This document shows positions 49,888 through 58,962 of a stretch of 64,000 bases of DNA, piece by piece (position 1 is the stretch's first letter; every line of letters starts with the position of its first letter). The notes under the pieces are model-generated. The model saw only the letters and a program-made list of their open reading frames with translations. It had not been told where the DNA came from and ran no database searches. This stretch comes from HGM12587 sp964602445 (GTDB lineage: Bacteria > Bacillota > Clostridia > Lachnospirales > Lachnospiraceae): assembly GCA_964602445.1 (NCBI GenBank), contig CAZRQV010000002.1:62001-126000 (forward strand). The letters run 5' to 3'. The position numbers and the translations under genes are program-made.

Positions 49888-51015
49888 ATGAAAAAGATCA
49901 AGGTGCTTCAGTTCATTCATGGATTTTCCATGGGTGGTGCAGAAACATTGACAAAAGAATACTGTCTGAAACTGGACAAAGAAAAATTTGACGTATCGGT
50001 GCTCTGTTTTCACAGATATCATACGCCATATGAAAAACAGTTGGAAGAGGCTGGAATCCGGGTCATCTATGCCAGTGACCATATAAAAAATTATGATAAG
50101 ATTGCATTTCGCTATCCGGGACGCCTGTTTATGCTGGCAAAACGGTGGCTTTTTTTGAAAAAAACCATCCGGGAAGAAGCACCGGATGTTCTGCATATGC
50201 ACATGGCACTGAGTATTTATGTATTGCTTTCGAATCTTAAGAAAGATACGAAAATCATGCGCACCATGCATACGGAGGTCAGCCGCCATTGGAATCAGAG
50301 TTTTGGACGGAAACTGGATCTGTGGGCAACGAAAAAGCTGATGAAACAATATCCGATGCAGATGATTGCACTTCATGAAAGAATGAGAGACGAACTCAAT
50401 ACAATGTTTGGAGTGGAAAATACGGTAGTTTTAAACAATGGGATTGATTTTACCCGTTTTGAAACTACAGTGAATCAGAAAACCGTGAGACTTCGTGAAG
50501 GAATCCCGGAGGATGCATGGGTGATTGGTCATGTAGGCAGATTTAATGAAGTTAAAAATCATCGCTTCTTAATTGAAATATTTGCAAAACTTCATGAGAA
50601 AAATCCGAACGCATTTTTACTGCTGATCGGAAATGGGAGTCTGCAGAAAGAGATAGAAGCGCAGTTAGATACACTGGGACTGAATCAATGTTATCGAATT
50701 TTATCTCATCGTACGGACATTCCGGAATTGCTGAAGGCAATGGATTGTTTTGTTTTCCCATCTCTTTGCGAAGGTCTGGGAATTGCAGCCATTGAAGCTC
50801 AGAAAGCAGGAATTCCAAGTGTAATTTCCTCAGCAGTGCCAAAGGAGGCAGTGGTATCTAATTTGGTACTTCAGTTGGATCTGCAGCTTTCAGCTGAAGT
50901 TTGGGCAGAACGGATTTTTAATTTTCATCCGACAGAAGTCATCTACGACGGAATGGATGCATGGGACATGAACAAAATCGTAGGTGCACTGGAACAATTA
51001 TACACAGAAAGGTAA
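49888..51015 (+). CDS. GT4 glycosyltransferase
   Basis: A 375-residue GT-B enzyme. KVLQFIHGFSMGGAETLTKEY gives the GGAE motif; DVLHMHMALSIYVLLSNL lies at the acceptor side. The donor domain has IGHVGRFNEVKNHRFLIEIF, LIGNGSLQKEIEAQL and FVFPSLCEGLGIAAIEAQKAG. It starts one base after the upstream stop behind GTGGAG. The C-terminal E(x7)E motif is present as EGLGIAAIE, so it is expected to be active. Sugar specificity is unknown. Confidence 0.87.
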   Translation: MKKIKVLQFIHGFSMGGAETLTKEYCLKLDKEKFDVSVLCFHRYHTPYEKQLEEAGIRVIYASDHIKNYDKIAFRYPGRLFMLAKRWLFLKKTIREEAPDVLHMHMALSIYVLLSNLKKDTKIMRTMHTEVSRHWNQSFGRKLDLWATKKLMKQYPMQMIALHERMRDELNTMFGVENTVVLNNGIDFTRFETTVNQKTVRLREGIPEDAWVIGHVGRFNEVKNHRFLIEIFAKLHEKNPNAFLLLIGNGSLQKEIEAQLDTLGLNQCYRILSHRTDIPELLKAMDCFVFPSLCEGLGIAAIEAQKAGIPSVISSAVPKEAVVSNLVLQLDLQLSAEVWAERIFNFHPTEVIYDGMDAWDMNKIVGALEQLYTER

Positions 51016-51021
51016 TGCTCC

Positions 51022-52005
51022 ATGAGAACGTATGTATTCGGAATCCTGACTTATCATCAGGAACAATATATTGTGGAAACACTGGAAAGTATTAAATATC
51101 AAAAGATAGAATATGGAAAAGATCTGGAAGTTTCCCTGATCATTACGGATGATGCATCCAAAGATCGTACCGTTCCGGTATTAAAGGAATGGATTCAAAA
51201 GAACAGAAGCTATTTTAAAAATGTGGATGTGATCGTTAATGAAAAAAATCAGGGAATCGTGCCGAATTTTTGCAAGATCGTTCAGATGGTAGATACAGAA
51301 AAAGAATACCTGAAGATCATTGCCGGGGATGATCTGATCTCCCATAAAAATGTATTTGCAGAATATGATGATCTGAATGACAGAAAATTAAAAACTTATT
51401 TCAGAGTAGAGCTGTGTGACGGAAAAATCTCTTATCGGGAGAAGTACCTGATCGAATTTTATTATCATATGACGCACAATCAGGCGGGCAGAGCGTATAA
51501 TTTAAAATATTTTAAACGAGGACGTTATCTGCATACCCCATCTACGTTATATACAAAACAGCTGTTTTTAGATGCAGCATGTGAAAAGAATCTGGAAGGA
51601 TATCGTTTATATGAAGATGATCCGATGTGGTATAGTATGATCAAAAATATCAAAGATCTGGAAATTGAATTTGTACCGCAGGGAATAGTGCTGTACCGCA
51701 TGCATAATCAGTCGGTGAGTAATGTACCGAATCCTATCTTCCAGAAAGATAAAAATCGTTTAAGAGAGCAGTATCTGACAGAAACAAAGGGCTTGGAAAA
51801 GCTGTATCTGCTGGTTCGAAAATATTGCGGCGGTCTGCCGATGTATCTGAATCTCAGTTTATATATTGACAAACTGGTCAATATCAGACGAAAACAAGTA
51901 TGTAAAAAAGATCCGGGATATCAGAAATTCAAAGAACAGATCGACAGACAGGTACGGGAAGAGCAGCAGTTTTATGAAATGATCATGAAAAAGATTTCTT
52001 CATAA
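51022..52005 (+). CDS. GT2 glycosyltransferase (GT-A)
   Basis: A 327-residue inverting GT-A enzyme: VFGILTYHQEQYIVETLESI opens the fold, LIITDDASKDRTVPVL is the nucleotide-binding motif, and IIAGDDLISHKNVFAEYD the metal site. LYEDDPMWYSMIKNI resembles the catalytic-base motif. The C-terminal 80 residues are helical and strongly basic, perhaps for membrane contact. It starts 6 bases after the third GT4 behind GAAAGG and is the last gene before the internal promoter at about 52.02 kb. Confidence 0.85.
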   Translation: MRTYVFGILTYHQEQYIVETLESIKYQKIEYGKDLEVSLIITDDASKDRTVPVLKEWIQKNRSYFKNVDVIVNEKNQGIVPNFCKIVQMVDTEKEYLKIIAGDDLISHKNVFAEYDDLNDRKLKTYFRVELCDGKISYREKYLIEFYYHMTHNQAGRAYNLKYFKRGRYLHTPSTLYTKQLFLDAACEKNLEGYRLYEDDPMWYSMIKNIKDLEIEFVPQGIVLYRMHNQSVSNVPNPIFQKDKNRLREQYLTETKGLEKLYLLVRKYCGGLPMYLNLSLYIDKLVNIRRKQVCKKDPGYQKFKEQIDRQVREEQQFYEMIMKKISS

Positions 52006-52014
52006 TCGCTGACA

Positions 52015-52023
52015 TGTTATAAT
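52015..52023 (+). promoter_or_regulatory. Extended -10 promoter before the second Wzx gene
   Basis: TGT followed by TATAAT is a perfect extended -10; the -35 region (TTTCTT) is poor. It would start RNA near 52030, giving a leader of about 75 bases that contains the hairpin at 52061-52082. The 99-base gap is one of the longer ones in this unit. Confidence 0.45.
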
Positions 52024-52060
52024 GAAAGACTGGATAAGGATCAAAGGATAAGAAGAAAGG

Positions 52061-52082
52061 TCAATGCCGGAAAGTGCATTGA
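52061..52082 (+). other. Hairpin in the leader of the second Wzx gene
   Basis: TCAATGC and GCATTGA form a perfect 7-base stem with an 8-base loop (CGGAAAGT). No U run follows. It ends 22 bases before the start codon and could influence translation. Support is the symmetry alone. Confidence 0.3.
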
Positions 52083-52104
52083 TAAATGAGATAGAGTTAG
52101 ATTT

Positions 52105-53598
52105 ATGAAAAAATCAAGAGTTTTAACAAATTTGATGGTCAGCTTTGGAAGTAAGATCTTAACGATCGCGTTGGGATTTATTGTTCCAAGGATTGTGTTG
52201 ATGAATTACGGATCTGATGTGAATGGAATCATTAACAGTATCACGCAGATTTTCAGCTATATGTCTCTTTTGGAAGCGGGAATTGCCCTTGCAACAAGAG
52301 ATATGCTGTATCAACCGATTGTGGAAAAAGATCAGGATGGAATTTCTTATGTAGCCAGTGTATCTAAGTCTTATTTTAAAAAATTTACCATCGGATATGC
52401 ATTGGCGGTAGTGCTTTTGGCAGTGATCATTCCGATCACCTGGAAAAGCAGTGTAGATAAGTCCATTATCTTCAGTTTAATCTTTTTCGAGGGAATGTCA
52501 GGTGTACTGTCATTTCTGTTTACCCAGACCGAATCCGCCATTTTAAGAGCGGATGGAAAAGATTATGTTTTTAGTGGTGTAACCGCATTAAAGACGACGC
52601 TGGGACAGCTGGGAAAGATCATCGTTATTTCTTTGAGTATTCGAATTGATGCACTTCAGATGGTATACTGCTTTATTACCATCGTTCAGATTCTGATCTA
52701 TAGAATTTACTTTAAGAAGCACTATGGCTGGATCAATTACAAAGCTGCACCGAAAACGGCGAAATTGAAAAACAGAAGTGCTTATGTAACAGCGGAGATT
52801 GCCTGGGTTGTATTTTCTTCTACCGATATGGTTGTTCTGTCTACATTTGTAAGTACTGTAATCTCCAGTGTATATTCGATCTACAATCTGGTTTTTGGAA
52901 GTTTGACAACGATCTTAAATACCGTTTATAACAGTGTGGTATATCTTTTGGGACAGGCTTATTATGAAAGTCTGGAAAAATATACGAAGCTTCATGACAT
53001 CTTTATGTCCGCGTTTGTAGGAATTCCGACCATCTTAATGAGTGTTTGCTATATTTTGATCCTTCCGTTTATCCGTCTCTATACGGCGGGAGTTTCGGAT
53101 GTGAACTACATTTATAAATACGCACCGCTGTTATTCTGTATCGTACAGCTGCTTTCTTACAGCAGTTATGTAACCAGAAATCTGACCAATATCGGAGGAT
53201 ATGCAAAGCAGAGCGGAATCGTGGCAGTGATCGAAGCAGCAACGAATCTGATCTTGTCAGTAATCCTGGTAAAATGGTTTGGAATTTACGGAGTACTTTT
53301 GGCGACAGTGGCCGCATTGCCGTTAAAAGTCGTGTATTGTGCATATATTTCAGATAAAAAGATTCTGAAACGTTCCTGCAAAAAGACGGTGAGCATTTTA
53401 GGCGGAAATTATCTGTTCTTTGCAGCAGTTGTGTTTGCGGAACGCTACATTCATCTGGAAATTCAGAATTACCTGGATTTTATCGTGGCAGGAGTGCTGA
53501 CGACAGCGGTATGTTCTGCGGCAGGAATTCTGGTCAATGTGGCAGTGAATCCGCAGTGTGTTGAAATTGTAAAAATTTTTACGAAAAGGAAAAGTTAG
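52105..53598 (+). CDS. wzx: Wzx-type flippase (MOP superfamily), second copy
   Basis: A 497-residue protein with about fourteen helices. LMVSFGSKILTIALGFIVPRIVLMNYGSDVNGIINSI is the polysaccharide-flippase N-terminal pattern (shown in part by GSKILTIALGF and MNYGSDVNGI). A mid-chain AEIAWVVFSSTDMVVLSTF matches the second-half motif of the family. It is longer than the first Wzx (13387) and not obviously its copy, so the two serve different lipid-linked oligosaccharides. Its ribosome site is weak (GATAGAG), but it has its own candidate promoter. It should export the repeat unit made by the CapD/PGT 2 or PGT 3 genes. Confidence 0.9.
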   Translation: MKKSRVLTNLMVSFGSKILTIALGFIVPRIVLMNYGSDVNGIINSITQIFSYMSLLEAGIALATRDMLYQPIVEKDQDGISYVASVSKSYFKKFTIGYALAVVLLAVIIPITWKSSVDKSIIFSLIFFEGMSGVLSFLFTQTESAILRADGKDYVFSGVTALKTTLGQLGKIIVISLSIRIDALQMVYCFITIVQILIYRIYFKKHYGWINYKAAPKTAKLKNRSAYVTAEIAWVVFSSTDMVVLSTFVSTVISSVYSIYNLVFGSLTTILNTVYNSVVYLLGQAYYESLEKYTKLHDIFMSAFVGIPTILMSVCYILILPFIRLYTAGVSDVNYIYKYAPLLFCIVQLLSYSSYVTRNLTNIGGYAKQSGIVAVIEAATNLILSVILVKWFGIYGVLLATVAALPLKVVYCAYISDKKILKRSCKKTVSILGGNYLFFAAVVFAERYIHLEIQNYLDFIVAGVLTTAVCSAAGILVNVAVNPQCVEIVKIFTKRKS

Positions 53599-53608
53599 GT
53601 AAGAATAT

Positions 53609-55171
53609 ATGCAGAAAATTTTGGAAGAGATGAAAAAGAAAGTAAATTTAAACTTACTGAAGCAATGCTTTTTATATACTTATATTTGGGGATTTGCTGC
53701 TCATGGATACTGCTTTTTGAATATGCTGGTATGCCATGATTCTTTGAACTCTTTTAGCATTGCTTCGCAGTGGCCGAAAGCACGATTGGGAAGAATTTTT
53801 TATGTATTTTATATCGAATTTACAAGAGGAAGAATCGTACTGCCTTGGGTAATCGGTTTGTTGACCTTATTATGGATTGCTTTAGCAGTTTATGTGATCG
53901 TGAGAATTTTTGATATAGAAAATAAATGGCTTCTTATTTTGATCGCAGGTATCTGTGTGACGAATCCATCGGTTTATACGATCGCTGCAACTTATCTGCA
54001 CGATCTTGATGCGGATGCATTTGCAATTCTTCTTTCTGTACTTTCCGTATTTTTATGGAAAAAAGCGGTAAAAGAGAGTAAAACAGGAAGAAAATGTCTG
54101 TTTTTATTTGCGGCATCCGTTTTATTATCAATTACATTAGGAATTTATCAAAGCTATCTATCCATTGCGATTACTTTAATCATATTTGTATGTATCAAAG
54201 AACTTTGGGAAAAAGAAGAAAGTCTGCTTGTTTTGAGAAGAGGGCTGTCCGCAGTTGGGATGATCGGAGTCGCAGCGGTATGTTATTTCGCTGAATTAAA
54301 AGTTTCTGAAAGATTTAGCGGGGTTGAAAGTTTTAATACCAATGATTATAACAGTCTTGGAAATATGTCCGGTCTTTTTTCAGAAAATATTTTTGAAAAA
54401 GTATGGAATACGTATGTGGATTTTTTCGAAACGGTAAAGGGAGTCATGCTGATTTCAGATCCGGAAAAATTATACATCCTTATTTTTGGACTGATTATGA
54501 TCAGTATCTTAGTACTTTCCCTGATCTGTCTGAAAAAAATGGATTGGCTGGGTCGTGTCCTATTCTGTCTTTTGTGTGCAGTGATGCCGTTTGGAATGAA
54601 TATCACGTATTTTTTAAGTGATGGAAATTCTCATATACTGACACAGTATGCGATATGGTTGTTATTTATGCTTGCTTTGCTGATGGTAAAATGGTTTTAT
54701 GATCATAGTCATTGCCGGATAAATTTTAGAAAAAATCTTATGCTGTTGATCGGAGTCTGTGTATTCCTGATCAATATGGAAAATGTGCAGGCTGCGAATA
54801 CCATTTATGTGAAAAAGAATCTGGAAGCAACCTCTACGTTATCTTATATGACAAGGGTTGCAGATGCAATGGAAGAACAGGAAGAATATATTCCGGGAGA
54901 AACGCCGGTTGCATTTATCGGTGAAAATGTAATTGGTCAGGAGAGAAGAGGATTTCAAAAATATGAAATTCTTATGGGTGTAGGTTACAGAAGCCCGATT
55001 ACCTACGAATCGACCTATGGAAAATATTTTATGTTTATGCTTGGAAGACCAATGGTAAGTGCGGATGCATCTGAATTTGAAAATAGGGAAGAAGTTCTCG
55101 AGATGCCTGCATTTCCAAAAGAAGGCAGCATTGCCATGATTGACGGAACCCTGGTCGTAAAATTACAATAA
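53609..55171 (+). CDS. GtrII-like membrane glucosyltransferase
   Basis: A 520-residue polytopic protein matching the Glucos_trans_II type (PF14264): FLYTYIWGFAAHGYCFLNMLVCHDSLNSF at the start (key parts GFAAHGYCF and CHDSLNSF), ASQWPKARLGRIFYVF, TNPSVYTIAATYLHDLDADAF and LSITLGIYQSYLSIA. About eleven helices are followed by an outward C-terminal domain of about 120 residues. The family adds glucose from undecaprenyl-phosphate-glucose to exported O-antigen. A GtrB-like enzyme and GtrA protein needed for that donor are encoded at 16381 and 24892. It follows wzx by 10 bases. Confidence 0.85.
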   Translation: MQKILEEMKKKVNLNLLKQCFLYTYIWGFAAHGYCFLNMLVCHDSLNSFSIASQWPKARLGRIFYVFYIEFTRGRIVLPWVIGLLTLLWIALAVYVIVRIFDIENKWLLILIAGICVTNPSVYTIAATYLHDLDADAFAILLSVLSVFLWKKAVKESKTGRKCLFLFAASVLLSITLGIYQSYLSIAITLIIFVCIKELWEKEESLLVLRRGLSAVGMIGVAAVCYFAELKVSERFSGVESFNTNDYNSLGNMSGLFSENIFEKVWNTYVDFFETVKGVMLISDPEKLYILIFGLIMISILVLSLICLKKMDWLGRVLFCLLCAVMPFGMNITYFLSDGNSHILTQYAIWLLFMLALLMVKWFYDHSHCRINFRKNLMLLIGVCVFLINMENVQAANTIYVKKNLEATSTLSYMTRVADAMEEQEEYIPGETPVAFIGENVIGQERRGFQKYEILMGVGYRSPITYESTYGKYFMFMLGRPMVSADASEFENREEVLEMPAFPKEGSIAMIDGTLVVKLQ

Positions 55172-55189
55172 ATATTCTGGGAGAAAGCG

Positions 55190-56281
55190 ATGCAGAAAGT
55201 AGAATTAAAAGGAAAGACCGTACTGGTTACGGGTGCAGCCGGATTTATCGGTGCAAATCTTGTTAAAAGACTGTTAAATGATGTGGAAAACATCAGGATC
55301 ATTGGGATTGATAATCTGAATGACTATTATGATGTGACGATCAAAGAATATCGTTTAAAAGAGATTGAAACGCTGGCAGAACTGAAAAAAGACAGTCAGT
55401 GGATCTTTGTCAAAGGAACAATAGCAGATTCGGAAGTTATTCAGGAACTCTTTTCTGTCTACAAACCTCAGGTAGTGGTAAATCTGGCGGCACAGGCCGG
55501 TGTCCGTTATTCTATCACCAATCCAGATGTTTACATTGAATCGAATCTGATCGGATTTTATAATATTCTGGAAGCATGCAGACATTCCTATGATCAGGGA
55601 GAAGGCGGAGTAGAGCATCTGGTATACGCGTCCAGTTCCTCAGTGTATGGAAGCAACAAGAAAATCCCATATAGTACTGAAGACAAAGTAGATCATCCGG
55701 TATCACTTTATGCGGCAACGAAAAAATCCAACGAGCTTATGGCACACGCTTACTCGAAGCTGTATAATATTCCATCTACCGGACTTCGATTTTTTACAGT
55801 TTACGGACCGGCAGGCCGACCGGATATGGCGTATTTTGGATTTACAAACAAATTAAAAGAAGGAAAGAAAATCCAGATCTTTAATTTTGGAAATTGTAAA
55901 AGAGATTTTACGTATGTTGATGATATTGTAGAAGGTGTACTGCGTGTAATGCAGGGAGCACCGGAAAAACTGACAGGCGAAGACGGACTTCCGGTACCGC
56001 CGTATGCAGTTTACAATATCGGAAATAACCAGCCGGAAAATCTGCTGGATTTTGTAGATATTTTGCAGCAGGAACTGATTCGTGCCGGTGTTTTGCCGGA
56101 GGATTATGATTTTGAAGCTCATAAAGAGCTGGTACCGATGCAGCCGGGAGATGTTCCGGTTACTTATGCAGATACAACCGCACTAGAGCGGGATTTTGGA
56201 TTTAAACCGTCTACAAGTCTGCGGGACGGACTGAGAAAATTTGCTCAGTGGTATCAGGAATTTTATGGGAATGAAAACTAA
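55190..56281 (+). CDS. NAD-dependent epimerase, UDP-glucuronate 4-epimerase-like
   Basis: A 363-residue extended SDR. VLVTGAAGFIGANLVKRLL binds NAD; IGIDNLNDYYDVTIKEYRL and NLAAQAGVRYSITNPDVYIESNL are signatures of UDP-GlcA 4-epimerases (Cap1J/LspL type); SSSSVYGSNKKIPYS and SLYAATKKSNELMAH supply the catalytic Ser and YxxxK. RFFTVYGPAGRPDMAYFGF is also typical. The expected product is UDP-galacturonic acid, so the region D glycan may contain GalA. No UDP-glucose dehydrogenase was seen in the window, so UDP-GlcA must come from elsewhere. Starts behind GGGAGAAAG. Confidence 0.9.
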   Translation: MQKVELKGKTVLVTGAAGFIGANLVKRLLNDVENIRIIGIDNLNDYYDVTIKEYRLKEIETLAELKKDSQWIFVKGTIADSEVIQELFSVYKPQVVVNLAAQAGVRYSITNPDVYIESNLIGFYNILEACRHSYDQGEGGVEHLVYASSSSVYGSNKKIPYSTEDKVDHPVSLYAATKKSNELMAHAYSKLYNIPSTGLRFFTVYGPAGRPDMAYFGFTNKLKEGKKIQIFNFGNCKRDFTYVDDIVEGVLRVMQGAPEKLTGEDGLPVPPYAVYNIGNNQPENLLDFVDILQQELIRAGVLPEDYDFEAHKELVPMQPGDVPVTYADTTALERDFGFKPSTSLRDGLRKFAQWYQEFYGNEN

Positions 56282-56314
56282 GGATACCCCGGAGAATTAC
56301 GAGAGGACAATGAT

Positions 56315-57658
56315 ATGAATCGTATAAAAAACGAAGAAAAAAGATATCTGATCAGAAAATTGGAAGTGCTGATTCAGCTGCTTTTATTTACCATATCCTA
56401 TTATATTACCTGGCTGCTTTGCTATCAGGAAGTGACCTTCCCGTATTTAGGAAGAGGTAAATTTGTATTGATGGGAATCTATGCCGTGTTAACTTCCATC
56501 TTATTTTATTATTCTGATGGATTTAATTATGGGCATTCTAAAATGGCAGACATTACGGTATCCCAGTGTATTGCCATGTTTCTGGTTAATTTTGTTACTT
56601 ATTGGCAGCTGTCTTTGATCTCGAATGTGATGATCAATCCGGTGCCAATGCTTCTGCTGACTGCAGTGGATCTCTTTTTATGTATCTTCTGCTGTTATCT
56701 GTATACTGCGGTGTATCATAAATATCACACACCGAGAGATTTGGTGCTTGTATACGGAACGGAAAGTGCACTGTCCTTGGAAGAAAAGATGTCAGTGCGC
56801 GGGGACAAGTACCATATTACAGAAACCATCTCTGCAGAAAAAGGATTTGAACAGATTTGTCAGGAGATCAGAAACCATGAAGCAGTATTGTTGAATGACG
56901 TGCCGGCGCAGCTGCGTAATGATCTTTTGAAATTTTGCTATACCAATGCAATCCGATTGTATATGACACCAAAACTGTCTGATATTGTAATCAGCGGTGC
57001 AGATAAGATCAATACCTTTGACACGCCGATGCTTTTGATCCGTGGAAATGGTCTGAATATTGAACAGCGATTCATTAAACGGGCAATGGACATTTGTTTA
57101 TGTGCTATTGCCATGATCATTGCAGCACCGATCATGCTGGTGGTAGCCATTGCAATTAAGCTGGAAGATGGCGGACCGGTATTTTTTAAACAGGTTCGAG
57201 TGACCAGAGATGAAAAACGTTTTGAGATTCTGAAATTCAGAAGTATGATCGTAAATGCGGAAAAAGCGGGAGAAGTACTTCGGGCCACAGATCATGACCC
57301 GAGAATTACGAAAGTAGGAAGAGTGATCCGTGCGACAAGAATTGATGAACTTCCTCAGATCATCAATATCCTGAAAGGGGATATGAGTATTGTAGGTCCG
57401 AGACCGGAGCGTGTGGAGCATGTGGAAAAATATCAGGAAGAAGTACCGGAATTTGTATATCGAACCAAAGTGAAAGGCGGTCTGACCGGATACGCCCAGA
57501 TTTACGGAAAATACAATACTTCTCCTTATGATAAACTGCGGCTGGATCTGACTTATATTGAGGAATATTCCATTCTTCTCGATATTAAGCTGATTTTGAT
57601 GACATTGCAGATTATGGTAAGAAAAGAATCCACAGAAGGTTTTAAAGAGGAAAAATGA
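56315..57658 (+). CDS. Initiating polyprenyl-phosphate phosphoglycosyltransferase (polytopic), PGT 3
   Basis: A 447-residue PGT with four or five N-terminal helices, a degenerate Rossmann-like middle domain, and the catalytic domain GGPVFFKQVRVTRDEKRF, ILKFRSMIVNAEKAG, TRIDELPQIINILKGDMSIVGPRPERVEHVEKY and VKGGLTGYAQIYGKYNT. The DE in RIDELPQ is the catalytic pair. Its catalytic domain differs from PGT 1 and PGT 2 in the flanking motifs (RVTRDEK, KVKGGLTGYAQI), so it probably uses another sugar. It lies directly after a UDP-GlcA epimerase-like gene and overlaps a WbuB-like GT4 by 4 bases. Confidence 0.92.
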   Translation: MNRIKNEEKRYLIRKLEVLIQLLLFTISYYITWLLCYQEVTFPYLGRGKFVLMGIYAVLTSILFYYSDGFNYGHSKMADITVSQCIAMFLVNFVTYWQLSLISNVMINPVPMLLLTAVDLFLCIFCCYLYTAVYHKYHTPRDLVLVYGTESALSLEEKMSVRGDKYHITETISAEKGFEQICQEIRNHEAVLLNDVPAQLRNDLLKFCYTNAIRLYMTPKLSDIVISGADKINTFDTPMLLIRGNGLNIEQRFIKRAMDICLCAIAMIIAAPIMLVVAIAIKLEDGGPVFFKQVRVTRDEKRFEILKFRSMIVNAEKAGEVLRATDHDPRITKVGRVIRATRIDELPQIINILKGDMSIVGPRPERVEHVEKYQEEVPEFVYRTKVKGGLTGYAQIYGKYNTSPYDKLRLDLTYIEEYSILLDIKLILMTLQIMVRKESTEGFKEEK

Positions 57659-58896
57659 CTCAGAAAATAACGAAAAAAAAACATATTCTCGTACTTTGTC
57701 AGGTATTTTATCCGGAGCAGTTTCGGATCAATGATATGTGCTGTGAATGGATCCGGCGCGGATATCAGATTACAGTGGTGACAGGAATTCCAAACTATCC
57801 TCAGGGAAAGTTTTATGATGGGTATGGGTTATGGAAAAAACGGAAAGAATGTTGGAATGGGATTGAGATTATCCGTCTTCCGATTGTTGCCCGTGGAAAA
57901 AGTGCGATCGGAATGATCCTGAATTATCTGTCCTTTCCAATCAGCGGTTTTTTCTGGAACTTATTTACGAAAATAAAAGCAGATGCGGTCTTTATGTTTG
58001 AAACGTCTCCGATGACACAATGTGTGATCGGAGTTTGGTATGCAAAGAAACATCAAATTCCGTTGTATCTGTATGCCCAGGATCTTTGGCCGGAAAATGT
58101 AGAAGTCGTTACCGGAATCACCCATCCGATGATCATAGAACCAATCCAGAAGATGGTGGATTATATTTATAAAAACTGTACGGAGATTTTTGTGACTTCT
58201 CCAAGTTTTGTAAAAGCAGTATGTAAAAGAAAAGTGAAAGTGCCGGAAGAAAAGGTACATTACTGGCCTCAGTATGCAGAAGAATTTTATGTTCCGATGG
58301 AAAAAGCGAACGTACCGGAAATTCCGGAAACCGATGTTTTTAAAGTGATGTTTACCGGAAATGTAGGATATGCACAGGGGCTGGATATTCTTCCGAGAAC
58401 AGCAAAGATTTTACAGGAAAAGGGAAAAAAGGTACTGTTTTGTATCGTTGGTGACGGAAGATATTTGGAAGAATTAAAAGAGGAAATCCGGCAGCAGAAA
58501 ACAGAAGACTATTTCTGTCTGATCAAACGACAGCCGGCAACAGAAATTCCAAGACTTTTGTCAGTGGCAGATGCAGCATTTCTGTCATTTATGGATACGA
58601 AACTGTTTGAAATGACCATACCGGCAAAACTGCAGTCCTACATGGCATGCGGTATGCCTGTGGTGGCAGCGGCGGCAGGAGAATCCAAGCGAGTGATCGA
58701 AGAGGCAGAATGTGGACTCTGCAGTCCGGGCGGCGATGCAGAAGCGTTGGTCAAAAATCTGGAGAAGATCATGCAGTGTACGTTCGAAGAACGAAAACAG
58801 ATGGGAGTCAATGCCAGAAGTTATTTTGAAATGCATTTTGAAAAGAACAAACTTTTAGATCAAATGGATCCATATTTCATGAAGATTGTTAAGTAA
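57655..58896 (+). CDS. GT4 glycosyltransferase, WbuB/WcaI-like
   Basis: A 413-residue GT-B enzyme. ILVLCQVFYPEQFRINDMC and VVTGIPNYPQGKFYDGYG are typical of WbuB/WcaI-type enzymes, as is LYLYAQDLWPENVEVVTGI. The donor domain has VMFTGNVGYAQGLDILPRTA, AFLSFMDTKLFEMTIPAKLQSYMACGMPVVA and a CGLCSPGGDAEAL segment. Enzymes of this group often add the second sugar, such as L-FucNAc, to a lipid-linked HexNAc. It overlaps PGT 3 by 4 bases (ATGA) and precedes the WbpG-like amidotransferase. Confidence 0.9.
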   Translation: MTQKITKKKHILVLCQVFYPEQFRINDMCCEWIRRGYQITVVTGIPNYPQGKFYDGYGLWKKRKECWNGIEIIRLPIVARGKSAIGMILNYLSFPISGFFWNLFTKIKADAVFMFETSPMTQCVIGVWYAKKHQIPLYLYAQDLWPENVEVVTGITHPMIIEPIQKMVDYIYKNCTEIFVTSPSFVKAVCKRKVKVPEEKVHYWPQYAEEFYVPMEKANVPEIPETDVFKVMFTGNVGYAQGLDILPRTAKILQEKGKKVLFCIVGDGRYLEELKEEIRQQKTEDYFCLIKRQPATEIPRLLSVADAAFLSFMDTKLFEMTIPAKLQSYMACGMPVVAAAAGESKRVIEEAECGLCSPGGDAEALVKNLEKIMQCTFEERKQMGVNARSYFEMHFEKNKLLDQMDPYFMKIVK

Positions 58897-58962
58897 CAGC
58901 GAAATGCGGAAGGAAACCGCAGCAGCTGTGAGGGAGCAATGTGTAGTTTAGGAGTGATCATT

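Noticed and set aside
58905..58921. TGCGG/CCGCA hairpin before the amidotransferase gene
   Set aside because: Five pairs with a 7-base loop and no U run; likely chance.
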